DNA of 64,000 bases from Paenibacillus ginsengarvi. GTDB taxonomy: Bacteria; Bacillota; Bacilli; Paenibacillales; NBRC-103111. The DNA lies in assembly GCF_003626695.1 (NCBI RefSeq), contig NZ_RBAH01000006.1:1-64000 (forward strand), written 5' to 3'. Numbering within the stretch: the first letter of the stretch is position 1; the number at the start of each line of letters is the position of its first letter. A model generated the notes under the pieces. The model was not told the origin of the DNA. It saw only the letters and a program-made list of their open reading frames with translations, and did no database searches. Positions 50,053 to 58,890 of the stretch are shown here, piece after piece. Both the position numbers and the translations under genes were made by a program.

Positions 50053-50907
50053 ATGAAAACGAGCGTATTTTTGTGCAGCTATGAATCGTATTACGAAAAG
50101 GGTTTGACCATGCTGGAGTCCGTCGACCTTGCCGTCAAACAAGGCTTCGACGCGATCGAGCCGTATCCGACCAAAGAGCTGGCGACACTGGAAGACGCCA
50201 AACGGTTAGCCGAACACGCCGGCAAGCTGGGCATTCCCGTCAGCTGTTTTTCGATGGGCTGCGATATGCTGTCGCCCGATACGGCAACGGCCGTTCAGCG
50301 GCTCAAACATTACATCGATATCGCCTCCGAGCTGCGCGCGCCTTATTTCCACCATACACTTGTTCCGCATCTGAAGCCGCTTCGCTTCGGTCAGGCTGAT
50401 TTTGAAAGCCTTCTGCCGCAAATCGTACCGGCTGTGAGAGAAGTATGCGACTATGCTTCCGAACGCGGCATCATGTGCGTATATGAAGATCAAGGTTTTG
50501 TGTTCAATGGGGTAGAGCGGTTCGGGCGTTTTCTTACGGAGCTTGACCGCAAAGATGTTGGCGTCGTGGCGGACCTGGGAAACATTTTGTTTGTCGATGA
50601 GACACCGGAGCAGTTCGTAGGACGTTTCTCGAACCGACTCGTTCATGTGCATGTTAAGGATTATTTGCTGAAAAGCGGAGAAGGCGCCTATCCGGGCCCG
50701 GCCTGGTATATGACACGGCATGGGAATTTTTTGCGGGACACCGTGTTCGGACACGGCTCGATTTCGTTTGTGCCGATATTTAGAATGCTGCGCGCGATCG
50801 GCTATGACGGTTATTTTTCGGCGGAGTATGTCGCGCCGGAGCCGGCGGAGAAGTGGCTGCCTATAAGCATGGACAATCTGAAGCGTTATTACGAGCAGGC
50901 ACAGTAG
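50053..50907 (+). CDS. Sugar-phosphate isomerase/epimerase (AP-endonuclease-2 fold), second copy
   Basis: A 284-residue paralogue-like TIM barrel. Metal-site residues are Glu in MCVYEDQGFVF, Asp in GVVADLGNILF, His in LVHVHVKDYLL and Glu in YFSAEYVAPEP. The second enzyme differs clearly in sequence from the first, so the pair probably performs successive or heteromeric steps. The start at 50053 follows AGGAGG at 12 nt, overlapping the end of the first gene. It is the last gene of the pair. Substrate unknown. Confidence 0.92.
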   Translation: MKTSVFLCSYESYYEKGLTMLESVDLAVKQGFDAIEPYPTKELATLEDAKRLAEHAGKLGIPVSCFSMGCDMLSPDTATAVQRLKHYIDIASELRAPYFHHTLVPHLKPLRFGQADFESLLPQIVPAVREVCDYASERGIMCVYEDQGFVFNGVERFGRFLTELDRKDVGVVADLGNILFVDETPEQFVGRFSNRLVHVHVKDYLLKSGEGAYPGPAWYMTRHGNFLRDTVFGHGSISFVPIFRMLRAIGYDGYFSAEYVAPEPAEKWLPISMDNLKRYYEQAQ

Positions 50908-51056
50908 GTCTGCGATCAGAGGATAGATGATACGGCGGAATCCATGCGCAACGAAGCTGTTTTGTTTAGCTTAAATTCCGGTAAAGATGCAGGAAAATAG
51001 CGTATCCCGTCGAATATGGTAGTTCGTTAGGACTATGCTTAGGAGAGGGACCGTAT

Positions 51057-51974
51057 ATGCGCTTAATTACCAGATCGGATTTTGACGGACTTGTATGCGC
51101 CATGCTGTTCAAGAAGCTTGGGATGATCGACGAAATGAAGTTCGTGCATCCGAAGGACGTACAGGACGGCTTGATTGAAGTAACCGAAAACGACATACTG
51201 GCGAATGTTCCGTACGCACCGGGCTGCGGACTTTGGTTCGACCATCACTCCAGCGAACTGATTCGCGGAGGCGATAGCATCAAGTTTGAAGGAGAAACCC
51301 GCATCGCTCCGAGCGCGGCCCGCGTCGTATACGATTATTACGGCGGACGCGACAAGTTTGGTCCGGAGCTGGACGATATTATGGCCGGGGTGGACAAGGC
51401 GGACGCTGCGCAGTTCAGCCGGGACGACATTTTGCATCCGGCCGGATGGGATTTGCTCTCGTTTATTATGGACGCCCGTACCGGACTTGGACGTTACCGC
51501 GACTACCGGATCAGCAATTACCAGCTGATGGAGGATCTCGTTCACCACTGCGCCGTTCTGCCGGTTGGCGACATTATGCAGCTGCCGGACGTGCAGGAGC
51601 GGGTAAAGCGGTATTTCGAGCTGGATGGGCAATACCAGGAGATGCTTGCGGCTCATACGCGGACGGACGGCAATGTGATCGTGACTGATCTTCGCGGCGT
51701 GGACCCGATCTTCCCGGGCAACCGGTTTATGATCTACGCCCTGTATCCGGAGCAGAATATTTCGATCTGGATCGTGGACGGCAAAAACAAGCAAAACTGC
51801 GTCTTCGCCTGCGGCCACAGCATCGTGAATCGCGGCTGCAAAACCGATATCGGCGCTCTCATGCTCTCCTACGGCGGCGGAGGCCATGTAGCGGCTGGAA
51901 CGTGCCAGGTGGCGTACGAGTCGGCTGATGAGGTGCTGGCGCAGCTTGTAGCGACTATGAATTCGAACGGGTAA
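51057..51974 (+). CDS. DHH-family phosphoesterase (exopolyphosphatase/NrnA-like)
   Basis: A 305-residue DHH/DHHA1 protein. The N-terminal Asp-containing motif ITRSDFDGLVCAMLF, the DHH motif WFDHHSSEL near residue 65, a further Asp in AGVDKADAAQF, and the C-terminal GGGGHVAAGTCQV are the family hallmarks. Relatives cleave short oligonucleotides, cyclic dinucleotide products or polyphosphate with Mn2+. Length and the first motif (SDFDG rather than DADA) fit the exopolyphosphatase-like branch. GGAGAGG precedes the ATG by about 8 nt. It is a single-gene unit. Confidence 0.9.
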   Translation: MRLITRSDFDGLVCAMLFKKLGMIDEMKFVHPKDVQDGLIEVTENDILANVPYAPGCGLWFDHHSSELIRGGDSIKFEGETRIAPSAARVVYDYYGGRDKFGPELDDIMAGVDKADAAQFSRDDILHPAGWDLLSFIMDARTGLGRYRDYRISNYQLMEDLVHHCAVLPVGDIMQLPDVQERVKRYFELDGQYQEMLAAHTRTDGNVIVTDLRGVDPIFPGNRFMIYALYPEQNISIWIVDGKNKQNCVFACGHSIVNRGCKTDIGALMLSYGGGGHVAAGTCQVAYESADEVLAQLVATMNSNG

Positions 51975-52056
51975 AAGGCGGCGGAAAGCTTCTGTCCGCC
52001 GAAAGCGATTGTCCGCGTGCGGCAGTTCGGCGCTCGGCCTTTCGCAACTTCATAAT

Positions 52057-52105
52057 AAGGCGGTTCGTCAGGCTCCTGAGCCCGGCGGATCGCCTTTCTT
52101 TTTTT
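52057..52105 (+). terminator. Terminator after the DHH gene
   Basis: AAGGCG (52057-52062) and CGCCTT (52091-52096), with inner GGCTC/GAGCC, form a stem followed by a T-rich run to 52105. Confidence 0.8.
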
Positions 52106-52225
52106 GGTAGGTTACCTGCCAGCTCGCTGTATTCGTCAGCCGCTGCATAAATCGGCACCTATCCCTCTAACAACCTTCACCGCCCCGCGTATGATATAGG
52201 AGCAGTTGCCGGAAGGAGGTTCATT

Positions 52226-53737
52226 ATGCCCATCAAAAACGGGGAGCAGTATATCGCCGGGATCGACAAAGGCGGGGCGCAAGTATGGGTGGACGGGAAC
52301 CGGGTAACCGGGGCGATTTCCGAGCATTCCGCCTTTCGCGGCGTCGTTTCGACTCAGGCGGAGCTGTACGATATGCAAGGCGCAGACGAATACTTGAGCC
52401 GGATGACTTATGAATCGCCGACTTCCGGGGATGTTGTCGGCTTATCGTTTCTGCGGCCGCAATCGAAGCGCGATTTGAGAAGGCGCAGAGAGATGATGAC
52501 GCTGTGGGCCGGACGGCATCACGGTTTTCTTGGCCGTGCCCCGGATTATATGAACACAGTCGTCATGGCGTTCGGAGCCGCCTGGAAGCTGCTCGCGGAA
52601 AGCAATCCGATGTACGGCGACAATATGCGCCGCTATTACGAGCATTGCCGGGAGAACGACATCACGCTGTCGCATGCCTTCATCGTTCCCCATGCCGGCC
52701 GGATGTCGTCGTTTCTGAAGACGCTGGAGCAGCCGGACGCGCCGCGCGTCGAGGAGACGAACAAGGACGGCATTGTCGTCAGCGGCGCTTTTTTGCTCGC
52801 GACCCAGGCGGCTACGGCCGACGAAATTCTCATCTTTCCCGCGCCGCTCCCCTCGGCCCAGGAGGTGAACCCGCATGCTTTCGCTTTTGCCGTGCCGAGC
52901 GGTTTGCCGGGTATCCGTTACATTTGCCGGGAAAGCTTCGCCGCAGGAACGTCCGAGTTCGATTACCCGCTCAGCTCGCGCTATGAGGAGATGGATACGC
53001 TCGTCGTGTTCGACCGGGTTCTCGTCCCCCACGACCGGGTCTTTCTGTGCGGCGACGAGGACATGGCATACCGGTTTACGGAAGAAAGCCGCTTCCATAC
53101 GCATGCGACGCATCAGGTATTGTGCCGCAATATCGCCAAGACGGAGTTCATGCTCGGTGTAATCGAGGGGATCATCAAGCTGCTCGGACTGCGCACGTAC
53201 ACGCAGGTCGTCGAAAAGGCGGCGGAAGCGATAGCGGGACTGGAGACGCTGAAGGCGCTGCTTGTCGCTTCCGAAGCCGGAGCGCGCAAGGACCGGTGGG
53301 GAACGATGCTGCCGAGCCCCGGCCCGCTGTACACGGCGAATTATTTGTACCCGAAAATGTACCCGCGCCTCGTCGAAATCGTGCAGTTGCTCGGCGCGAG
53401 CGGGATCGTGGTGATCCCGTCGGAGGCGGACTTTCATTCGGACATCGGGGGCGATTTGCACCGTTACTTGAAAGGGATCGAAACCGACGCGAAAAGCCGG
53501 GTCGGCTTGTTCCGGCTCGCTTGGGATTTAAGCGCCAGCTCCTTCGCGGGACGGCAGACGCTGTACGAACGGTTTTTCTTCGGGGATTCGGTGAAGGTTG
53601 CGTCCCGGCTTTACAGCGGCTACACGGACAAAGAGAAGTTCGCGAAGAAGGTGGCGAAGCTCGTGCCGGGCTTGGGCCGGGAGAACGCATCGTCTCGGGT
53701 AAGGAGAAGCGGCGGGAAGACGGACGATTGCATGTAA
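52226..53737 (+). CDS. 4-hydroxyphenylacetate 3-hydroxylase (HpaB) family monooxygenase
   Basis: A 503-residue reduced-flavin-dependent oxygenase. The HpaB N-terminal domain (KNGEQYIAGIDKGGAQVWVDGNRV) and the C-terminal helical domain with acyl-CoA-dehydrogenase-like fold (SRFHTHATHQVLCRNIAKTEFMLG, ending RLAWDLSASSFAGRQTLYERFFFGDSVK) are both present. It would add a hydroxyl group to a phenolic compound using FADH2 supplied by a separate flavin reductase, for which the FMN reductase at 16086 is a distant candidate. AGGAGG lies 6 nt before the ATG. The C-terminal tail of about 20 residues is basic and not conserved. Confidence 0.93.
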   Translation: MPIKNGEQYIAGIDKGGAQVWVDGNRVTGAISEHSAFRGVVSTQAELYDMQGADEYLSRMTYESPTSGDVVGLSFLRPQSKRDLRRRREMMTLWAGRHHGFLGRAPDYMNTVVMAFGAAWKLLAESNPMYGDNMRRYYEHCRENDITLSHAFIVPHAGRMSSFLKTLEQPDAPRVEETNKDGIVVSGAFLLATQAATADEILIFPAPLPSAQEVNPHAFAFAVPSGLPGIRYICRESFAAGTSEFDYPLSSRYEEMDTLVVFDRVLVPHDRVFLCGDEDMAYRFTEESRFHTHATHQVLCRNIAKTEFMLGVIEGIIKLLGLRTYTQVVEKAAEAIAGLETLKALLVASEAGARKDRWGTMLPSPGPLYTANYLYPKMYPRLVEIVQLLGASGIVVIPSEADFHSDIGGDLHRYLKGIETDAKSRVGLFRLAWDLSASSFAGRQTLYERFFFGDSVKVASRLYSGYTDKEKFAKKVAKLVPGLGRENASSRVRRSGGKTDDCM

Positions 53738-53834
53738 TTCGGCGTTCCTTTGCCTGCGGCCGGACGCCGGTTATTGCGCGGCAGCGCTCCCTTGTGCTAG
53801 ACTGGTTGAAATTTAGATTCAAGGGGAGCGCATC

Positions 53835-54368
53835 ATGAGCAGCGCCGAAAAGGTTCGATTAGTACGTCCGTCGGCCGAATACCGCGAGCCGTATATCGCG
53901 TTTTACAAGGAATGGATCGACAGCGGGGAGCCGATGGTTCCCTGGGTGATCCGGAAAGACCCGTCCGATTTCGACGCCATGCTCGACTTTCTGTATTCGC
54001 AGGACAGCGAAGAGAAACTGATCGATTCGTTGTGGGTTCCCCATTCGACTTATTGGCTGATCGACGGGCAGGAAAATGTCATAGGCGCCGTTAATATCCG
54101 TCATCGGTTGAACGAAAAGCTGCTGCTAAGCGGAGGGCATATCGGCTACGGTATCCGTCCGTCGGCGCGGCGCAAAGGGTACGCGACCGTCCAGCTGGAG
54201 CTGGCGCTGCGCAAGGCGCGTGAGCTCGGAATCGGCAGCGTGCTGGTCGTATGCGATCGAAACCATATCGGCTCCGAGAAAACGATCCGCAATAACGGCG
54301 GCCGGTTTGACTCGGAAGTGACGGAGGAAGACGGCTCTATCGTCAAACGGTTCTGGATCGACCCGTAA
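53835..54368 (+). CDS. GNAT-family N-acetyltransferase
   Basis: A 177-residue acetyltransferase. The acetyl-CoA site is in GGHIGYGIRPSARRKGYATVQLELAL (motif A with RRKGYA as the pyrophosphate loop), and the C-terminal NxxSEKTIRNNGG supports family PF13302-like enzymes. The acceptor is unknown. GGGGAG lies 6 nt before the ATG. It is a single gene followed by a long-stem terminator. Confidence 0.93.
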   Translation: MSSAEKVRLVRPSAEYREPYIAFYKEWIDSGEPMVPWVIRKDPSDFDAMLDFLYSQDSEEKLIDSLWVPHSTYWLIDGQENVIGAVNIRHRLNEKLLLSGGHIGYGIRPSARRKGYATVQLELALRKARELGIGSVLVVCDRNHIGSEKTIRNNGGRFDSEVTEEDGSIVKRFWIDP

Positions 54369-54372
54369 CGCC

Positions 54373-54428
54373 AAACAACCGCACCTCCCTTTGCCGGATC
54401 GGATTCCGGGCGGGCTGTGCGGTTGTTT
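54373..54428. terminator. Bidirectional terminator between convergent genes
   Basis: AAACAACCGCAC (54373-54384) pairs perfectly with GTGCGGTTGTTT (54417-54428); the plus strand continues CGTCTTTTGG. Confidence 0.75.
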
Positions 54429-54464
54429 CGTCTTTTGGCTTTGGTTTCGGGTTTGTGGTGTTAT

Positions 54465-55622
54465 TTACGGCTGACGGGGAGGAAGCGGTCCATGATACAT
54501 GAACAGATTGCATTCGATCCGGCCGTTGAACAGCTTTCGTTTTTTGGTCGCGTCCTTGCCGATGTAATGCTCGAACTGTTTGTTCGGACTAAGCGCGAAC
54601 AGCGACCATGTGGACAACTGCCCGAACACCGACCCTAACTGCCGGATCGCCTTCTCGACCTCGTCCTTCGTGCCGATCCGTTCGCCATAGGGCGGGTTCG
54701 TGATGATGCAGCCGTACTCGCTCTCGGGCCACAGCTTGGACACCGGAGATTTATAAAACTTCAGCTCCCCGGCCAGTCCGGCTTTTTTGGCGTTCGCTTC
54801 CGCCACCTCGATCGCAGCCGGATCAATGTCCGCGCCAACGATATCGAGCGGCTCGTCGTCGCGCAGCAGGTCGAACGCTTCTTCCCGCGCCTGCTCCCAC
54901 ATCGCGGCGTCCAGAGAGGGCCACGCTTCGGCGGAAAATTCACGGCGCAGTCCGGGCGCGATATTCCAGCCGATCATAGCGGCTTCGATCGGAATCGTCC
55001 CCGAGCCGCAGAACGGATCGTTCAGCGGGCGGCCCGGCCGCCAGCGGCTGAGCAGCACCATCGCCGCGGCCATCGTTTCCTTCAGCGGCGCCTCGGTAAT
55101 CAGCTTGCGGTAGCCCCGCTTGTGCAGGCTCGGGCCGGTCGTATCGATCGTCAAGGTCGCGATATCGTCCAGCAGCGCCACCTCGATGACATAGCGGGGA
55201 CCGTCCTCCGGAAACCACTCCGTGCCGTAACGCATTTTCATCTTCTCCACGACCGCCTTCTTGACGATGCCTTGGCAGGCCGGGACGCTGGACAGCTGCG
55301 ATTTGTGCGAGCGGCCCTCAACCGGAAATTCGGCGTCGCCCGGCAGCAGGTCCGGCCACGGCAGCGCCTTCGTTCCTTCGAACAGCTCGTCGAACGTTTT
55401 GGCCGGAAACTCGCCGAGCTTCAGCAGCACGCGATCCGCCGTTCGCAGCCACAGATTGGCTCGGGCTATGGCCGACGGAGGCGCCCGGAACGTCACCTTT
55501 CCATTCTCCACCATCACGTCGTCGTAGCCGAGGTCGCGCACCTCGCGGGCGACCAGCGCTTCCAGACCCATCGGGGCGGTTGCAATCAACTGCACATTCT
55601 CCACTTTGTAAATCCACTCCAT
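54465..55622 (-). CDS. THUMP-domain RNA N2-guanine methyltransferase (RlmL/YpsC-like)
   Basis: A 385-residue class I methyltransferase for 23S rRNA guanine or tRNA. An N-terminal ferredoxin-like plus THUMP region (about residues 8-160, with PMGLEALVAREVRDLGY at the start) precedes the SAM-binding Rossmann fold with NDPFCGSGTIPIEAAMI (motif I), DIVGADIDPAAIEVAEANAKK and the target-base motif NPPYGERIG. Homologues such as YpsC begin just before QLIATAPMGLE, so the GTG at 55604 may be the real start instead of the ATG at 55622. The gene is separate from its neighbours by a terminator on one side and a long hairpin on the other. Confidence 0.95.
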   Translation of the reverse strand: MEWIYKVENVQLIATAPMGLEALVAREVRDLGYDDVMVENGKVTFRAPPSAIARANLWLRTADRVLLKLGEFPAKTFDELFEGTKALPWPDLLPGDAEFPVEGRSHKSQLSSVPACQGIVKKAVVEKMKMRYGTEWFPEDGPRYVIEVALLDDIATLTIDTTGPSLHKRGYRKLITEAPLKETMAAAMVLLSRWRPGRPLNDPFCGSGTIPIEAAMIGWNIAPGLRREFSAEAWPSLDAAMWEQAREEAFDLLRDDEPLDIVGADIDPAAIEVAEANAKKAGLAGELKFYKSPVSKLWPESEYGCIITNPPYGERIGTKDEVEKAIRQLGSVFGQLSTWSLFALSPNKQFEHYIGKDATKKRKLFNGRIECNLFMYHGPLPPRQP

Positions 55623-55731
55623 CTCGGTATAAGTTGCTTCATTCGCTTAGGGCCGTCCTACTCCATGCTCGCGCTTTCGGGACGTTTTCCTGGCGAGGAA
55701 TTTGTTGTGCTGGACCGCGCAAAAACTTACA

Positions 55732-55836
55732 ATTAGGATGTTTAGCGAAATAACCAGTCGCTTTTTCTGCACTTGCTAGATTTTGTCGTGGGGCTTCCAG
55801 AAAAAGAAGGGGATTTTATTTCGTTAAGCATCCTTA
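55732..55836. repeat. Long inverted repeat (about 105 bases) in intergenic DNA
   Basis: The outer arms TTAGGATGTTTAGCGAAATA (from 55733) and, inverted, TATTTCGTTAAGCATCCTTA (55817-55836) match with two differences. The inner arms CTTTTTCTG (55761-55769) and CAGAAAAAG (55798-55806) are perfect. It lies between a minus-strand and a plus-strand gene start, where no terminator is needed, and holds no coding frame. It is probably a miniature repeat element or structured RNA. Confidence 0.65.
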
Positions 55837-55897
55837 GTATAGGACAAACGCCGATAGGACACAAACGCCCAGCGCGGGAGAGGAACGGAGGAGTCAG

Positions 55898-56548
55898 ATG
55901 GAAGACCGGTATTTCCAAACGGCGGATCGGTATGTGGAATCGTTGTACGAAACGGACAAAACCCTGGAGCGCGTAGAGGAATCGATCCGGCAGCACGGCA
56001 TGCCCGAGATCAGCGTAGCGCCCGGATACGGCAGATTGCTTACGATGCTGGTGCGGCTGGCGGGGGCGCAGCGGGTGCTGGAGATCGGCGCGCTTGGCGG
56101 GTACAGCGGCATTTGCCTTGCCAGGGGGCTCGGTGCGGAAGGCAAGCTTGTTTCGCTGGAGCTGAAGGAGGAATTCGCCGCGGTTGCCCGCGCGAACATG
56201 GAGCAGGCCGGATTCGGCTCTGCGGTCGAATACCGCATCGGCGAAGCGCTGACAAGCCTGGAGAAGCTTGAGAGCGAAGGCGCAAAGTTCGATTTCTTCT
56301 TTATCGATGCCGACAAAGGCAATTATCTCAACTATTTGGACTATGCGATCAAGCTGGCTAATCCGGGCGCGCTCATACTCGGCGACAACGCCCTGCTGCA
56401 CGGTAAGACGATGGACCCGGAAGCGAAAGGCAGCTCGCCCGCGATTTTGCGCGAGTTTAATAAGCGGATCGCCACCGACCCGCGTTTGGAAAGTACGATA
56501 TTGCCCGCATACGACGGTTTGTGTATCGCGCGCGTCAAAGGAGTGTGA
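55898..56548 (+). CDS. O-methyltransferase, SAM-dependent (CCoAOMT/YrrM-like)
   Basis: A 216-residue class I methyltransferase. The SAM site is VLEIGALGGYSGICLARGLG (about residues 60-79), then LVSLELKEEFAAVARANM, and the metal/catalytic Asp lies in FDFFFIDADKGNYLNYLDYAI. Relatives methylate catechols or, in the YrrM group, tRNA hydroxyuridine. GGAGG lies 6 nt before the ATG. The polysaccharide deacetylase gene follows by 5 bases. Confidence 0.93.
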   Translation: MEDRYFQTADRYVESLYETDKTLERVEESIRQHGMPEISVAPGYGRLLTMLVRLAGAQRVLEIGALGGYSGICLARGLGAEGKLVSLELKEEFAAVARANMEQAGFGSAVEYRIGEALTSLEKLESEGAKFDFFFIDADKGNYLNYLDYAIKLANPGALILGDNALLHGKTMDPEAKGSSPAILREFNKRIATDPRLESTILPAYDGLCIARVKGV

Positions 56549-56553
56549 GCGGA

Positions 56554-57354
56554 ATGCGGATTCGGTACGATAGGTTTCCCGGCGGCAAAAACAAAGCGCT
56601 AACGTTAAGCTTCGACGACGGCAGGGAATATGACAGAAGGCTCGTCTCAATGTTTAACGAGTACGGCCTGAAGGGCACGTTTCATCTCAATTCCGGTTTT
56701 TTTGGCAAGGACAAGTATGTGGAACGCTCGGAGATCGCCACGCTTTACAAAGGACACGAAATTTCGGCCCATACGGTCGATCATCCGTTTCTCGAAATGT
56801 CGCCTTCGGATCAGGTGGTGCGCGAGCTGATGGAGGACCGGGAAGCGCTGGAGGAGCTGGCCGGTTATCCGGTGCGGGGGATGAGCTATCCGTTCGGCAC
56901 CTGGAACGAACGGGTCGTAGGGCTGCTGCCCGCGGCAGGCATCGAGTACGCGCGTACGACGAAAAGCCACGGCACGTACGATATGCCGGACAACTTCCTG
57001 TTGTGGAACCCCACCTGTCATCATAAGCAGATGGTCGAGCACGCCCGGCAGTTTATCGACCACAATCCGCGGCATACGCGGATGCGCCTGCTTTACGTAT
57101 GGGGCCACAGCTACGAGTTCGAGAACGACGGCAACTGGGAGCTGGTCGAGCGCTTCGGCGAGGCGATCGGCGGCCGCGACGATATTTGGTACGCGACCAA
57201 TGCGGAGATCGCCGCCTACGTCCGCGCCCTGAATCAGCTTCGCTTCTCCGTCTCGTGCCGGCTCATCCACAACCCGTCGGCCACTCCGGTATGGGTCAGC
57301 GCCGAAAACGATGCCGTCGAAATTCCGGGCGGTGCAACGGTTAGCCTGGCCTGA
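56554..57354 (+). CDS. Polysaccharide deacetylase family protein (CE4)
   Basis: A 266-residue NodB-fold protein without signal peptide. Motif 1 is LTLSFDDGREYDRR (catalytic and metal Asp), motif 2 is EISAHTVDHPFLE (His ligands), and motif 3 is GMSYPFGTWNERV. The C-terminal segment VWGHSYEFENDGNW probably holds the distal His. The protein ends with a strand-rich stretch of about 45 residues. Lack of an export signal suggests a cytoplasmic substrate. The ATG at 56554 has AAAGGAG 10 nt upstream, inside the end of the methyltransferase gene, so the pair is co-transcribed. Confidence 0.9.
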   Translation: MRIRYDRFPGGKNKALTLSFDDGREYDRRLVSMFNEYGLKGTFHLNSGFFGKDKYVERSEIATLYKGHEISAHTVDHPFLEMSPSDQVVRELMEDREALEELAGYPVRGMSYPFGTWNERVVGLLPAAGIEYARTTKSHGTYDMPDNFLLWNPTCHHKQMVEHARQFIDHNPRHTRMRLLYVWGHSYEFENDGNWELVERFGEAIGGRDDIWYATNAEIAAYVRALNQLRFSVSCRLIHNPSATPVWVSAENDAVEIPGGATVSLA

Positions 57355-57394
57355 CGCGCGAGTGCTGCTTGTCACATCATTCATTACGATAACG

Positions 57395-57435
57395 AAAACG
57401 CCTATCGTCGCAATTCCGGACGGTAGGCGTTTTTC
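57395..57435. terminator. Bidirectional terminator between convergent genes
   Basis: AAAACGCCTA (57395-57404) and TAGGCGTTTT (57424-57433) form the stem, with inner CGTC/GACG, and T-rich tails on both strands. Confidence 0.85.
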
Positions 57436-57459
57436 GGTTCAATGCTGCTTTCTTGTTGC

Positions 57460-58671
57460 TTAGGAGCCCTGACCGGCTACAGGGCTGCGGCGTATGAGCG
57501 TTTTGCGCACCCAGACGGCGTTTGCGATCAGCATAACCGTCGCGATCAGGAAAATGCCCCGGATCGTAATGAGGCCGGATAAGGCGCCGCCCACGACCGG
57601 GCCGATCATATTGCCGAGGGCGAGAAAGCTGCTGTTGAAGCTGTACGACCGGCTTTCCATGCCGTCCGGCGTATATTTGCGGATCAGCGCGTTAACAGAC
57701 GGAAGCAAACCGCCCATAAACATGCCAAGCATGAAACGCGCCGCAAACAACTGCCACACGTTCTGCACGAGCGCCTGCGGAATGAACATGACGGCCGCTC
57801 CGATCAGCGACAGGCCGAGCACCTTTTCCTGACCGATCCGATCCCCCAGGCGGCCGAGCAGCGGCGAAGCGATCATGTTCGAGAAGCCGGTAATCGAGCC
57901 GACGAGACCGGCGAAAAACGCCAGCATTTGACCTTCTCCGTGCAGATGCTGAACGAACAGCGGAATAAGCGGCATCGAGCTGAGCATCGAGAACTGGATC
58001 AGAAACGTAACGGTAAACAGCGACGTCAGCTGCGGAATTTTGCCGAGCTCCTTCAGACCGGCCACGACCGATACGTTCGGAAGCTTCGCTGCCTTACTCG
58101 CGTCGAACTTCTCCTTGACGACAATCATTGCCAGCATCGAGGCGAAAAACAGCAGCGTGCCGGTTATGTAAAAGATCGGCCGAAAGCCGACCCATTCCGC
58201 AAGCAGCCCGCCGATAAAAGGACCGAGAATGCTGCCGGCCGTTCCGCCAGATTGCAGCGTGCCCATCGAGAAGCCTATTTTTTCGCGCGGCGTGGTCGTC
58301 GACATGAGCGCCACGGCGGCGGGCACGAAGCCGGATATGGTGCCGTTCAGCATGCGCAGCAGGAACAGATGCCAGACGTTGCCGGCAAAGCCCATCAGCA
58401 CCATGACGAGCGCCATACCGAAGCCGGAGCGGAGCAGCATGACTTTCCGGCCGTGCCGGTCGGCCAGCTTTCCCCATATGGGCTGAAAAATAAAAGAGGT
58501 TACGAAGTTTCCGGCAAACACGATGCCGGACCAAAAGGCGACTTTTCCCGGGTCGGTAATGCCGAGCTGCTGAATATAAAGAGGGAGGAACGGAATAATC
58601 ATCGTCATGCCCGCCATGACCAGAAAATTGCCGAACCAGAGCACGATCAAATTAAGCTTCCAATTATTCAG
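57460..58671 (-). CDS. MFS multidrug efflux transporter (MdtG-like), CTG start
   Basis: About 403 residues with 12 membrane helices. The family start is NNWKLNLIVLWFGNFLVMAGMTMIIPFLPLY; motif A between helices 2 and 3 is GKLADRHGRKVML. The reading frame has no ATG, GTG or TTG before the TTG at 58650 that would encode the conserved opening; the CTG at 58671 has AAGGAG 9 nt upstream and restores the family start, with a TGA three codons further upstream. It should export drugs by proton antiport. It diverges from the sporulation-type kinase at 58891. Confidence 0.9.
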   Translation of the reverse strand: MNNWKLNLIVLWFGNFLVMAGMTMIIPFLPLYIQQLGITDPGKVAFWSGIVFAGNFVTSFIFQPIWGKLADRHGRKVMLLRSGFGMALVMVLMGFAGNVWHLFLLRMLNGTISGFVPAAVALMSTTTPREKIGFSMGTLQSGGTAGSILGPFIGGLLAEWVGFRPIFYITGTLLFFASMLAMIVVKEKFDASKAAKLPNVSVVAGLKELGKIPQLTSLFTVTFLIQFSMLSSMPLIPLFVQHLHGEGQMLAFFAGLVGSITGFSNMIASPLLGRLGDRIGQEKVLGLSLIGAAVMFIPQALVQNVWQLFAARFMLGMFMGGLLPSVNALIRKYTPDGMESRSYSFNSSFLALGNMIGPVVGGALSGLITIRGIFLIATVMLIANAVWVRKTLIRRSPVAGQGS

Positions 58672-58801
58672 GGCGATTCACTCCTTGCCGTTATCCGATG
58701 CTGGTACACATTTCTTGCGGGGTTCCTGCGCCATGTTCATTATAGCATGTCCCGCTGCGCGACACAGTCTCGGATGCTGTCTGCTAGTTCCGCCGCAAAT
58801 G

Positions 58802-58830
58802 TTGCTAAAATAGTCACAAAGTCCTATGAT
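58802..58830 (+). promoter_or_regulatory. Candidate promoter of the PAS kinase gene
   Basis: TTGCTA (58802-58807) and TATGAT (58825-58830) are spaced by 17 bases. A GGAGGTGA sequence follows at 58833, ahead of a GTG-started frame at 58847 that overlaps the kinase gene. Confidence 0.5.
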
Positions 58831-58890
58831 ATGGAGGTGACAAATAGTGCCAACGGTCTGGCGGGTTATTTTGGGGGAGAGGAGTCGCTT

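Noticed and set aside
57928-58890. Long N-terminal extension of the PAS kinase frame
   Set aside because: The extension is antisense to the MFS gene and of low-complexity composition; the ATG at 58891 has a proper ribosome site and precedes the first PAS domain.
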